Shown here in pieces: positions 10,193 through 17,830 of a stretch of 64,000 bases of DNA (its first letter is position 1; every line of letters starts with the position of its first letter). The notes under the pieces were generated by a model. The model was not told the DNA's origin and made no database searches. It saw only the letters and a list, made by a program, of their open reading frames with translations. Made by a program: the position numbers and the translations under genes. The DNA comes from Stygiobacter sp. (GTDB lineage: Bacteria > Pseudomonadota > Alphaproteobacteria > Rhodospirillales > Magnetospirillaceae): the NCBI GenBank assembly GCA_006218045.1, contig VBWB01000027.1, forward strand, positions 19,922-83,921. Reading direction: 5' to 3'.

Positions 10193-11002
10193 TTGCTTGG
10201 GGAAGTCGCCGCCGTGATTGCAGGAAGTTTGGCACTGGCCATGGGTGGATTGGCCTTCTTTCAACGTGACATGATCTATCACCCGGGCAAGGAACGCATC
10301 GACCCCGCCGAGGCCGGCGTACCGGAAATGGTGCAGACGCGCATCACCACCCATGACGGCTTCATCAACACCGCCTGGTACGCGCCGCCGCGCGATCGCT
10401 ATCACCCCACCTTGGTCTATTTTCATGGCAATGCCGGCACGGTGGCCAATCGCGCTCATAAGGCGCGGCTGTTCATGGATGCCGGTTTCGGCGTATTGCT
10501 GGTGGGCTATCGCGGCTATGGCGGCAATGCCGGCTCGCCTTCGGAAGAGGGCCTTTATTCCGATGCTCGTGGAGCCCTGGGCTGGCTGATCAGCCGTGGC
10601 GTGCCGCAAGGCCAGATCGTCCTTTACGGCGAATCCTTGGGGACCGGCGTGGCGGTGCAGATGGCCACCGAGCTGCCTAATCTGGTCGGCGTGGTGTTGG
10701 AAGCCCCCTATACCCGCCTGCCCGATCTGGCCCCGGCCTATGTGCTGCCGGGCTTCGCCGAACTGGCCATGCTCGATCGCTTCGACAATCGCGCCAAGAT
10801 CGGCCAGGTCCGGGCGCCGATGCTGATCGTGCACGGCGAGCACGATGGGGTGGTGCCGGTGGCCATGGGGCGTGAACTGAAGGAACGCGCCCGCATGGGC
10901 GTGGAGGCCCATTTCATCGCCGCTGCCGGCCACAACGACCTGTACAACCACGGTGCCAGTCAGCTGGTGGTGAACTTCGTCCGCAAACAGTTGGAACCCT
11001 AG
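10193..11002 (+). CDS. Alpha/beta hydrolase (BEM46/ABHD13-17 type)
   Basis: The 269-residue protein has an N-terminal hydrophobic anchor (about residues 4-22) followed by an alpha/beta hydrolase domain. The nucleophile elbow is GESLG near residue 147, the acid lies in HGEHDGVVP near 219, and the catalytic His is in AAGHNDLY near 245. HGNAG near 81 forms the oxyanion loop. This pattern is that of the BEM46/YfhR family of membrane-anchored serine hydrolases, whose substrates are mostly unknown. Translation appears to start at TTG 10193, with AAGGAATG 5-12 bases upstream; no ATG is suitably placed. Confidence 0.85.
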   Translation: MLGEVAAVIAGSLALAMGGLAFFQRDMIYHPGKERIDPAEAGVPEMVQTRITTHDGFINTAWYAPPRDRYHPTLVYFHGNAGTVANRAHKARLFMDAGFGVLLVGYRGYGGNAGSPSEEGLYSDARGALGWLISRGVPQGQIVLYGESLGTGVAVQMATELPNLVGVVLEAPYTRLPDLAPAYVLPGFAELAMLDRFDNRAKIGQVRAPMLIVHGEHDGVVPVAMGRELKERARMGVEAHFIAAAGHNDLYNHGASQLVVNFVRKQLEP

Positions 11003-11234
11003 GCGGAAGTGACAAATCAGGATTCCCCTGACGCCCGGAATGTGATTGAAACCTGATTCTCGGGAGGCTGCGCTTCGACGCGCTCCGATGGCTGGCCCGT
11101 CCAGCGATCCCGTGACATGATCCAGGAATCCGCCGCCCCTTTGGGCGATGATCCCATCATCAGCAGCGCCGGGGTTGCACAAGCGCTGTTGATCCACGCT
11201 CGGGGCAAAACATACGGTTTGGCCGACTGTGTAT

Positions 11235-11319
11235 TGGTGGGGACGGCGGGACTTGAACCCGCAAGGCCGAAGCCGGGCGATTTTAAGTCGCCAGAGTTTA
11301 CCAATTTCTCCACGTCCCC
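11235..11319 (-). tRNA. tRNA-Leu (anticodon UAA)
   Basis: The reverse strand folds as a class II tRNA. The acceptor stem is GGGGACG/CGTCCCC, the anticodon loop CTTAAAA carries UAA, and a long variable arm surrounds GGCTTCGGCC. The T-loop is GGTTCAAGTCC, and the CCA end is encoded (11235-11237). The 232 bases before it (11003-11234) hold nothing I recognise. Confidence 0.97.
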
Positions 11320-11576
11320 GCGTGGCTAGAAGTCGATATTCTTTCGTTTACGGACAACGCTGTCAATGTTGATGCCGGGCAAACATGCAGGCCTGCATGT
11401 TATGCCGGAGAAAGCCGAAGCCTTTCGTTTCGGATCGGCGTCGGCATCGTAGCTTTCCAACATGGCGACGCCACCGGGTTTGTTCGGAAGCAAGGGCTCG
11501 ATGCTCGCCCATGCGCCCAATCGGGCCGGACTGCCGGTCCCGCAAAAGCTGGACGCCTTGGGAGCCTAGTGGGTCT
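11320..11576. other. Intergenic region with a 20-bp perfect palindrome
   Basis: This gap upstream of tRNA-Leu and downstream of the 11577-12431 gene contains a perfect 20-bp palindrome (AACATGCAGGCCTGCATGTT) at 11382-11401, flanked on both sides by ATGCCGG. It could be a protein-binding site. I see no convincing gene in the region. Confidence 0.6.
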
Positions 11577-12431
11577 TCAGGCGGCATTGCCGCCAAGGCG
11601 CAACAATGCCATGCGGACATTGTGGCGGAACTGGCCGATACGGTCGATGGCATCGTTGCCGCCGGCCTGGGTCAGCGCAGTCTTGCGCTCGGGGCTCAAG
11701 GCCTTGGGATCGCAGCCGGCGAACAGGGCATCGAACAGGCGCAGCATGTGCCGTTCGGTGAAATGATGCGCCTCGCGTTCCTGTGCCGTCTTGGCGACAA
11801 AGCTATTGGACCCCAGCGACACCGTGGTCGGATTCTGGTTCATCACCAGCAGGAACCAGTCCTTGCGCGGGTCGAAGCGGCGAAAGCTCTTGGCGATACC
11901 CAGGCGCACCCGATCGACGATCTGGACGCTGCGGCGATCGGCGTGAAAGCGGTCCCAGTCGATACCGCCATCCTCGCCGCGATAGGTCTCGGCGATCAAC
12001 TTGGCCCGCCCGCGCAGATCCGCATACATCTCGTCCCCCAGGATCATCTTGAGCGCGGTGAAGAATTGCGGCAATTGCCGCCGTTCCAGACCATGGACGC
12101 CATCGCCGAACATTTCGGCAAACGGCTGGGCGACCAAGCGACCGAAATGATCCTGGCGCTTGCGTTCCAGGTCGGCGGTGATGAAGGCCTCGCGGCAGCT
12201 GATTTCCGAGCGGGCGAACAATTCGGCCACCGGCCCCTCGGCCTTGAGGAAGGCGACGGCCAGACGCTGTACCTGATCCAGTGAAATCTGGCCATTGCTG
12301 GAAGCCCGTTCCAGCACGGTGATGAAATGACGGAACGCCGGCTCCCAATTGGCACGGCACCGCCCCCCGACCTTGGAACGGGCGGGAACAGTGTCCAGGG
12401 GAGCTGGGGCAACATTCGGCGGCTTGTGCAT
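11577..12431 (-). CDS. Hypothetical protein, ~284 aa
   Basis: I do not recognise a family. The protein is soluble, rich in charged and aromatic residues, and has no signal peptide or membrane segment. Its middle contains RGEDGGIDWDRFHADRR and DPRKDWFLLVMNQNPT. The C-terminus (RIGQFRHNVRMALLRLG) is predicted to be helical. Two starts are possible: ATG 12449, and ATG 12431 with AGGTGG six bases upstream; the second is chosen. It is transcribed away from the hypothetical gene at 12615, so the two share a 183-base divergent promoter region. Confidence 0.7.
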   Translation of the reverse strand: MHKPPNVAPAPLDTVPARSKVGGRCRANWEPAFRHFITVLERASSNGQISLDQVQRLAVAFLKAEGPVAELFARSEISCREAFITADLERKRQDHFGRLVAQPFAEMFGDGVHGLERRQLPQFFTALKMILGDEMYADLRGRAKLIAETYRGEDGGIDWDRFHADRRSVQIVDRVRLGIAKSFRRFDPRKDWFLLVMNQNPTTVSLGSNSFVAKTAQEREAHHFTERHMLRLFDALFAGCDPKALSPERKTALTQAGGNDAIDRIGQFRHNVRMALLRLGGNAA

Positions 12432-12614
12432 GGGCGCCCACCTGAGCATCCGGTCAATCCGGCCCCTCTACACTGACACATCAGGCCGGATTTAATCCTT
12501 ATGGCCTTGGTATGATGCGCACAGGATGTGCGGCCCATTTTTGGGCTTGCTATGCGGACAATAATGGAGCACCATAATGACCATTAACGGGCCGCATACA
12601 GGCCGGAGGTTGTC

Positions 12615-12998
12615 ATGCAATTCCGCGAACGCGCCAAGGTTATCCAACTTATCCGCACCGTATACGACCCCGCCATCAAACGCGGGCGGGCGGAACTGGT
12701 GGGTACGCTGGACAAGGATTCCCCGGAAATCGGGGATGCCCTGCGCCAAGCCTGCTCGCCGGCGGAACTGGTGGAAGTCGAGACCTATCTGGCTCAACGC
12801 GAACGGGCGCTGTCACAGGACGCGGTACGCGAGGCGGCCCAAGGACTGCCGGCACAGATGCGCATGGCGGAACGTTATTTCCGCCTGGGCGGCGACGCCC
12901 TGGCCGGAACCCAGGCGGCGGAAATCTACGCCGCCTGGGAAGACCTGAAGAAGGTTTTGCACAAAAGCGGCTACCGCAAGCAAAAGCGGGGCGACTAG
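12615..12998 (+). CDS. Hypothetical helical protein, 127 aa
   Basis: The protein is highly charged and predicted to be mostly helical, with no membrane segment or signal peptide. I do not recognise it. The start ATG 12615 is supported by CCGGAGG seven bases upstream. The C-terminus is basic (SGYRKQKRGD), which might suggest nucleic-acid contact, but this is weak. A 57-residue gene follows after 15 bases, so the two probably form a small operon, divergent from the unknown gene at 11577-12431. Confidence 0.7.
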   Translation: MQFRERAKVIQLIRTVYDPAIKRGRAELVGTLDKDSPEIGDALRQACSPAELVEVETYLAQRERALSQDAVREAAQGLPAQMRMAERYFRLGGDALAGTQAAEIYAAWEDLKKVLHKSGYRKQKRGD

Positions 12999-13013
12999 CG
13001 GGAGGGTTATGAG

Positions 13014-13187
13014 ATGAACACTGAACAATTGTTGGAATCGGGCCGCATGATCAGTCGGGCTTTCGACCTGTTGGAACGGGCCAACGATTTCTTCCTGCCC
13101 CTTGAAGCCTCGCTGATCAGCAAGCGCGGCCTGCTGGACGAGGCCCGCCGGGCCGTCGACGCCGCCAAAGCCGCTCTGCGGCACTGA
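13014..13187 (+). CDS. Hypothetical small helical protein, 57 aa
   Basis: The frame MNTEQLLESG...AKAALRH is preceded by GGGAGGG eight to fourteen bases upstream and follows the 127-residue gene by 15 bases. It is amphipathic and helical and has no cysteine. Its last codons form the first copy of a 27-bp tandem repeat that continues after the stop, so the repeat has grown out of, or into, the gene end. Function is unknown. Confidence 0.6.
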   Translation: MNTEQLLESGRMISRAFDLLERANDFFLPLEASLISKRGLLDEARRAVDAAKAALRH

Positions 13188-13272
13188 TAGAGCAAAGCCG
13201 CTCTGCGGCACTGATCGAGTAAAGCCGCTCTGCGGCACGGATCAATCGAGGCCGCTCTGCGGCACGGGTCAG
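13167..13272. repeat. 27-bp tandem repeat, about four copies
   Basis: Copies of AAAGCCGCTCTGCGGCACTG plus seven variable bases begin at 13167, 13194, 13221 and 13249 (the last is shortened and diverged). Each unit contains the small hairpin GCCG/CGGC. The array spans the convergent ends of the 57-residue gene and the DUF2141 gene and may serve as a shared transcription end. Confidence 0.9.
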
Positions 13273-13727
13273 TAGCGCACCTTAAGGGTGATGGTCCGGC
13301 CTTCGGCGGGAATGTCGAACGCGCATTCGTCGAAGGCCGGCGGCCCCGAGACCTCGGGGTCGTTGGACAGAGCGTAGCCCTCGGTCGGGATCATGCCCAT
13401 GAAGCGGTCGAGGCCGCCATCGCCGTCTTCATCGTGATAGGCCATGATGGCGTAACGCCCCGCCGGCACCGGGCCGAAGCCGATGCTGGCTTGTCCCGGA
13501 CGGGCGGCGGCGGTGCGGATGGCGGCGGCGGTGCGGATGGCGGCGGCGCGGTCTTCCTTGCGGAAGGTCTCCGCCCGGTCGTAAAGACCGACGCGCAAGC
13601 CGCCCTGGTCATGGGCGACACCGTCCAGGATGACGGTCAGATCGCCGGCCTGGGCCGAGCTGATGCCGCCCAAGCCGCCGATGACCGCGGCCACCCACGC
13701 CAGAGACCTGTATTTTCCCGTCCTCAT
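13269..13727 (-). CDS. DUF2141 family secreted protein
   Basis: The 152-residue protein has a signal peptide (about 1-27, ending AQA) followed by a DUF2141 domain, with GLRVGLYDRAETF near 43 and GRYAIMAYHDEDGDGGLDRF near 91. The DEDGDG acidic loop resembles a calcium site. An internal repetition (AAIRTAAAIRTAA) near residues 62-74 looks like replication slippage. It is the third gene of the octaheme cytochrome operon, overlapping the cytochrome b gene by four bases, so a periplasmic role alongside that complex is inferred. Confidence 0.85.
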   Translation of the reverse strand: MRTGKYRSLAWVAAVIGGLGGISSAQAGDLTVILDGVAHDQGGLRVGLYDRAETFRKEDRAAAIRTAAAIRTAAARPGQASIGFGPVPAGRYAIMAYHDEDGDGGLDRFMGMIPTEGYALSNDPEVSGPPAFDECAFDIPAEGRTITLKVRY

Positions 13728-14374
13728 CGCATATCCACCGTCTTGGTTTCCGCCAGATAGGCCTCTTCCACCTCGGACAGCTCCACTTTGTCATAACCGG
13801 TGATCATGGTCTTGACGTAATGCAGCGGCGTCTTGCCGGTGGTGGTCATATAGATGTGAATGATGACGAAGGTGCCCATGGCGAAGGCGGCCACGGTGTG
13901 CAGCACCGCCACCAGCCACAGGGCGTCGCCCGACCACGGCTGCCCCGCCCACTCGTTGTAGAACAGGTAAAGCAGGCCGGTCAGCCACAGCGCCGGGCCG
14001 ATGATCACCATGAAGGTCATGTAGGCCAGCGATTGAAGCGCGTTCTGCTTGCGTTGCAGCGACTTCTTATAGGGGTGCGGCTCGCCCACCAGGATACCGT
14101 AGGCGTAGAAGCGGATGACCTTCAATATCCCCTTCTTGAACAGATATTGCCGCCATTGGCCGGTGGTGAAGTTCCAGAAGGTGGTGAACACCCACAATCC
14201 CATCAGCGCGTAGGCGGCATAGGTATGGATAGTCACCGCCTGGCCGAATTTGAGCAGCGAATGGGTGCCATGAATCCCCAACCCGGTGAAGAACAGGGTG
14301 AAGATCAGCACCGCCTGCGACCAGTGCCAGAAGCGCTCGTAGCGCGTATAGATCATCACATCGCGTTTAATCAT
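13724..14374 (-). CDS. Cytochrome b561-type membrane subunit
   Basis: The 216-residue integral membrane protein has four predicted transmembrane helices with candidate haem-ligand histidines in RFWHWSQA (about 17), IHTYAAYALMG (about 50), VLHTVAAFAMG and VIIHIYM. This is the pattern of the di-haem cytochrome b subunits of hydrogenases, formate dehydrogenases and thiosulfate reductases, which pass electrons between the quinone pool and a periplasmic partner. It overlaps the octaheme cytochrome gene by eight bases and precedes the DUF2141 gene, so it most likely connects that cytochrome to quinol. Confidence 0.9.
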   Translation of the reverse strand: MIKRDVMIYTRYERFWHWSQAVLIFTLFFTGLGIHGTHSLLKFGQAVTIHTYAAYALMGLWVFTTFWNFTTGQWRQYLFKKGILKVIRFYAYGILVGEPHPYKKSLQRKQNALQSLAYMTFMVIIGPALWLTGLLYLFYNEWAGQPWSGDALWLVAVLHTVAAFAMGTFVIIHIYMTTTGKTPLHYVKTMITGYDKVELSEVEEAYLAETKTVDMR

Positions 14375-15944
14375 GGTGGGTCTTCCTGTTCATGACCATG
14401 CGGGCGAGACCGTGGAGCAGCACGCCGGCAAGGGCGCCGCCCAGGGCCAGATACCCCAGGATGTCGAGCCAGCGGACGGAATCGCGTCCGGGCAGATAAA
14501 AATCGGTGAGAGCGGCCAGACGACCGTCCTCGCCCTTGGTGTGGCACTGGCCGCACTTCACCGCGTCTTCCTTGGGCGCCACCATGTGGGTGATCGGCCA
14601 GGTCATGCGGGTTTCGATGAAGCCGATCTTGCCGCTCCACGGCAGTCCGGCGTAATCCATGCCGAATTTGATCGCCTTGGAATAATCGAAATTGGTCCAA
14701 AACGCGCTGTCGTCCTGACCGAAGACGTGGTTGACCACCAGTGTCTTCAGTTCCGGGTCATAGGGCTGCTTGCCGCGCATTTCCTTGAACGGCCAGATGC
14801 GGGCCTTGGGGTCCTTGGCATCGCCGTGCAATGTGTTCAGCCGCAGGATGCCGCCATCGTCGATCTTGTCGGTCAGGTTGACCTGATCGGTGACGCCGTT
14901 GAACCAATGATAGGTCGGGCGCACGTTCTCGCCGTACTCGAAATCACCCTTTTCCGCCGAGTATTTCAGGTGACCGTGATCGTCCTTGATGAAGATCGGC
15001 TTGCCGTTCTCATCCTTGCGACCGGCGGTCGACCAATCCCACAAGGTCTTGGTGGCGATGCCGCCGCGGGCGAATTCCGGGATGTGGCAGGTCTGGCAGG
15101 CCACCCGGTCGGTGTGGTCGTTGAGCTTGGCCTGCTGGTGCGGGGTGTCGCCGTGACACGATTCGCAGGTCGCCCGGTTGTGGTCGTCCTTGGGCAGGTC
15201 GAGGCCGTGGGGATCCTTGGCGGTGGTGTCGTAGCGCGACCCCGACGGAATATGGTCGTTGAAGGTGTGGCAGGTGGCACAGGTCATGTCGGCGCCATCG
15301 GCTGCCATATGGACATCGAGCTTGCGGCTGGGCTTGATCAGCGAGGTGTCGAGATCGCCATGCTTGACCGCATCGCCGCCGCCGCCGTTGAAATGGCAGG
15401 CGCCGCAATTGTCGCGGCCCGGATCGCCGACGCTGCGCGCGGCTTTGGCCAGATCGGGCGGCATCATGGTCTTGGCCCCGATGGTGCGCGGCTCGTACAG
15501 CGGATGGCCGGCATCGGTGGCCACCTTCTTATAGCCGCCGGAACGGTCGTGGCAGACCAGGCAATCGACGTTTTCCTGAACCGGTTCCGGCTGCTTGCGG
15601 GCGTCGGTCCAGCCATAGCCGGCATGGCACGAGGTGCAGCGCGGCTCGTTGGACAGGGGCGAGCCGCAGAAGCTGTTCATGGTCCTGGGCTTGCCCAGAC
15701 GCTTGCCGGTGTCGGGATTGGTGAAGTCCCAGTTCCAGTGGATGGACTTCATCACCTGGTGCGACGCTTCGGTGTGACAGGCCAGACAGGCCTTGGTCAC
15801 CTCGGGGGCCGAGGCGAACGGCCCCTTCAGCGCCTCGAACTTGCTGTGATCGGCGGTGGAGGACGCCTGGGCCAGGGCCGGCAGCAATGCGGCCAACACC
15901 AGCGGCAGCAGCCATCGTCCAATGGAAATGTATCGTCGTTGCAT
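14367..15944 (-). CDS. Octaheme c-type cytochrome, tetrathionate reductase (OTR) family
   Basis: The 525-residue protein has a signal peptide (about 1-27) and eight CXXCH haem-binding motifs: CLACH, CTSCH, CLVCH, CGACH, CATCH, CESCH, CQTCH and CGQCH. A single C-terminal membrane anchor lies near residues 490-515. The length and motif spacing fit the octaheme tetrathionate reductase family, whose Shewanella member reduces tetrathionate, nitrite and hydroxylamine in vitro. The C-terminal anchor and a coupled cytochrome b gene suggest a membrane-bound complex fed by quinol or delivering electrons to it. The physiological substrate cannot be read from the sequence. The gene leads the three-gene operon. 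Confidence 0.92.
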   Translation of the reverse strand: MQRRYISIGRWLLPLVLAALLPALAQASSTADHSKFEALKGPFASAPEVTKACLACHTEASHQVMKSIHWNWDFTNPDTGKRLGKPRTMNSFCGSPLSNEPRCTSCHAGYGWTDARKQPEPVQENVDCLVCHDRSGGYKKVATDAGHPLYEPRTIGAKTMMPPDLAKAARSVGDPGRDNCGACHFNGGGGDAVKHGDLDTSLIKPSRKLDVHMAADGADMTCATCHTFNDHIPSGSRYDTTAKDPHGLDLPKDDHNRATCESCHGDTPHQQAKLNDHTDRVACQTCHIPEFARGGIATKTLWDWSTAGRKDENGKPIFIKDDHGHLKYSAEKGDFEYGENVRPTYHWFNGVTDQVNLTDKIDDGGILRLNTLHGDAKDPKARIWPFKEMRGKQPYDPELKTLVVNHVFGQDDSAFWTNFDYSKAIKFGMDYAGLPWSGKIGFIETRMTWPITHMVAPKEDAVKCGQCHTKGEDGRLAALTDFYLPGRDSVRWLDILGYLALGGALAGVLLHGLARMVMNRKTHHD

Positions 15945-16064
15945 CTGTTGCGCTCCGCCCTGCCGCCGATACCGGCGGTAAACATGTATTACCGATATCT
16001 AAAGGAGGGTGCGGTGCGTCAACATTGCGATTCGGCAATCCGAAAGCGATTATTCCTGTCGAGA

Positions 16065-16829
16065 TTAAAAATCCGCAACGATGAACAGCCGGCGGAACGG
16101 GAACAGCGTCTTACCGTCGGCGCGGCGCGGGTAAGCCAGGGCGATGCGGCGGGTGTATTCGGCCAGGAATCCGGCGCGCCAGGGGGCGTCCAGCACCTCC
16201 AGCAGGGGGCGCAGGGCGGTGCCCATGGTCCATCGGACCACCGGATCATCGCCTTCCAGCACGTGCAGGTACTCGGTTTCCCAGATATCCAGCCGCCGCG
16301 CCTTTGGTGCCAGCAGATCGTAATAGAAATCCGGGCTGCCGACGGGAAAGCGCCGGGCCAGGGGTCGCAACAATGTCGCCCACGGCCCGGCCTCGGCCGC
16401 CTCGGCCATGACGCCGTGCGACGCGGCATAATGATTGTGCGGCATCTGCACCGCCAAGGTGCCGCCAGGGGTGATAAAGCCGGCTAGACGCGAGAACAGA
16501 TTTTCGTGATCGCCCAGCCAGTGCAAGGCCGCGTTGGAGAACAGCACGTCCACCGGGCCAGAGGGGGTCCAACTGCCGGCATCGGCTTGGGTCCAGGTGA
16601 TGGCGCCGGGTTCCGCCGCCGCCGCCGCCAGCATCTCCGCCGACGAATCGACACCGTGAACCTGGGCACCGGGCCAGCGCGCCGCCAGCAGACGGGTGAC
16701 GTTGCCGGTGCCCGCCCCCAGATCGACCACCCGGGCCGGCCGTTCCACCTCGATGCGGGCCAGCAGGTCCAGCGCCGGGCGCAGACGCGGGGTGGCGAAG
16801 GCGGCGTATAATTTGGGATCCCAGGCCAT
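16065..16829 (-). CDS. tam: Trans-aconitate 2-methyltransferase
   Basis: The 254-residue SAM-dependent methyltransferase closely follows E. coli Tam. It begins MAWDPKLYAAF, has the SAM motif VVDLGAGTGN near residue 34, FSNAALHWLGDH near 95 and VQMPHNHY near 125, and ends FPFRRLFIVADF. Tam methylates trans-aconitate, an inhibitor formed from the citric-acid-cycle intermediate cis-aconitate. The start at 16829 is preceded by GGGAG. It stands alone, divergent from rpmH. Confidence 0.93.
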   Translation of the reverse strand: MAWDPKLYAAFATPRLRPALDLLARIEVERPARVVDLGAGTGNVTRLLAARWPGAQVHGVDSSAEMLAAAAAEPGAITWTQADAGSWTPSGPVDVLFSNAALHWLGDHENLFSRLAGFITPGGTLAVQMPHNHYAASHGVMAEAAEAGPWATLLRPLARRFPVGSPDFYYDLLAPKARRLDIWETEYLHVLEGDDPVVRWTMGTALRPLLEVLDAPWRAGFLAEYTRRIALAYPRRADGKTLFPFRRLFIVADF

Positions 16830-16911
16830 GGTTTTTCTCCCTTTTCGGACGGCATCAGCATAAAAGCGGAGACGGAACCGCACATCTAGGATTATTCCCA
16901 GGCCGAAGCCG

Positions 16912-16941
16912 TTGACTCGGGACGCGGCTTGGGCTTATAAG
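16912..16941 (+). promoter_or_regulatory. Candidate promoter of the rpmH-rnpA-yidD-yidC operon
   Basis: TTGACT (16912-16917) and TATAAG (16936-16941) are 18 bases apart and 44 bases before the rpmH start, a good match to a housekeeping promoter. Confidence 0.6.
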
Positions 16942-16985
16942 CGCGGCTTCCGTTTTCTGTAGACCGATGTTTTGGAGTATCCGAC

Positions 16986-17120
16986 GTGAAGCGCACTTTT
17001 CAGCCGAGCAAGCTCGTCCGCGCCCGCCGCCACGGCTTCCGCGCGCGCATGGCCACCGTTGGCGGCCGCAAGGTCATCGCCAACCGCCGCCGCCAGGGCC
17101 GCAAGCGCCTGTCGGCCTAA
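16986..17120 (+). CDS. rpmH: 50S ribosomal protein L34
   Basis: The 44-residue protein starts [20 protein letters not shown] and ends [11 protein letters not shown], an exact fit to L34 in sequence and length. The start is GTG at 16986, with TTGGAG 9-14 bases upstream. L34 is a small basic protein of the large ribosomal subunit. It is first in the conserved block rpmH-rnpA-yidD-yidC. Confidence 0.98.
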   Translation: MKRTFQPSKLVRARRHGFRARMATVGGRKVIANRRRQGRKRLSA

Positions 17121-17132
17121 GCCTGACAGGCC

Positions 17133-17555
17133 ATGCCCGTTTCGCTGGCCCGGTTGAAGAAGCGCCCGGATTTTCTTCGGGTCGCTGGTCAGCGCAAGAA
17201 ATGGGCGGCCCCGGGACTGATTCTGCAAGTGGCGCCGCGGCCCGACGGGTCGCCGGACATGCCCGCACAAGAAGCCGATGCCATCCGCATCGGCTTTACG
17301 TGTTCCAAGAAGGTCGGAAATTCGGTAGCGCGCAACCGCGCCCGCCGCCGGCTGAAGGCGGCGGTGGACGAGATTTTCCCCGCTCTTGCCCGTCCCGGAT
17401 TGGATTATGTGGTCATCGGTCGACGCGAAACTGTCGATCGTGCATATTCTCTTCTCTTGCAGGATTTACGAACCGCGCTAAAACGTGTCGGTGCGTTGTC
17501 GACGGCGGAACCATCCGCGCTGACGATGCCCAACGGGGAAAGGCCGGCCCCATGA
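17133..17555 (+). CDS. rnpA: Ribonuclease P protein component
   Basis: The 140-residue basic protein is the protein subunit of RNase P, which matures tRNA 5' ends. The signature region [19 protein letters not shown] lies near residues 59-77, and the LKKRPDF start near residue 8 is typical. A ~20-residue extension beyond the core is present at the C-terminus. It lies 12 bases after rpmH and overlaps yidD by four bases. Confidence 0.96.
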   Translation: MPVSLARLKKRPDFLRVAGQRKKWAAPGLILQVAPRPDGSPDMPAQEADAIRIGFTCSKKVGNSVARNRARRRLKAAVDEIFPALARPGLDYVVIGRRETVDRAYSLLLQDLRTALKRVGALSTAEPSALTMPNGERPAP

Positions 17556-17830
17556 GTCCCGTGGCGTGGTTGCTGACGGGATTCGTGCGCGCCTACCAGC
17601 TGCTGATCTCGCCGGTACTGCCGCCGAGTTGCCGCTTCACCCCTTCGTGTTCCGCCTATGCCCTCCAGGCATTGGCCAAGCACGGGGCGGTCAGGGGGAC
17701 ATGGTTGGCGGTGACGCGGGTGTGCCGGTGTCATCCCTGGAACGATGGGGGCTATGATCCAGTCCCCGAACCGAAGTGCAAGGCCTGCGGCGGCGATGAT
17801 CCGTCCCGGCCTTCGGATAGGACGTCATGA
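17552..17830 (+). CDS. yidD: Membrane protein insertion efficiency factor YidD
   Basis: The 92-residue protein carries the YidD core: [20 protein letters not shown] (about residues 14-33), then [10 protein letters not shown] and [15 protein letters not shown]. The conserved cysteines are in place. It helps YidC-dependent membrane insertion. The ATG at 17552 overlaps the rnpA stop, and its own stop overlaps the yidC start, so the three are translationally coupled. Confidence 0.96.
   Translation: MSPVAWLLTGFVRAYQLLISPVLPPSCRFTPSCSAYALQALAKHGAVRGTWLAVTRVCRCHPWNDGGYDPVPEPKCKACGGDDPSRPSDRTS

Noticed and set aside
13167..13272. Possible CRISPR array
   Set aside because: Units are directly adjacent with no unique spacers, and only four copies exist. 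It is a tandem repeat.
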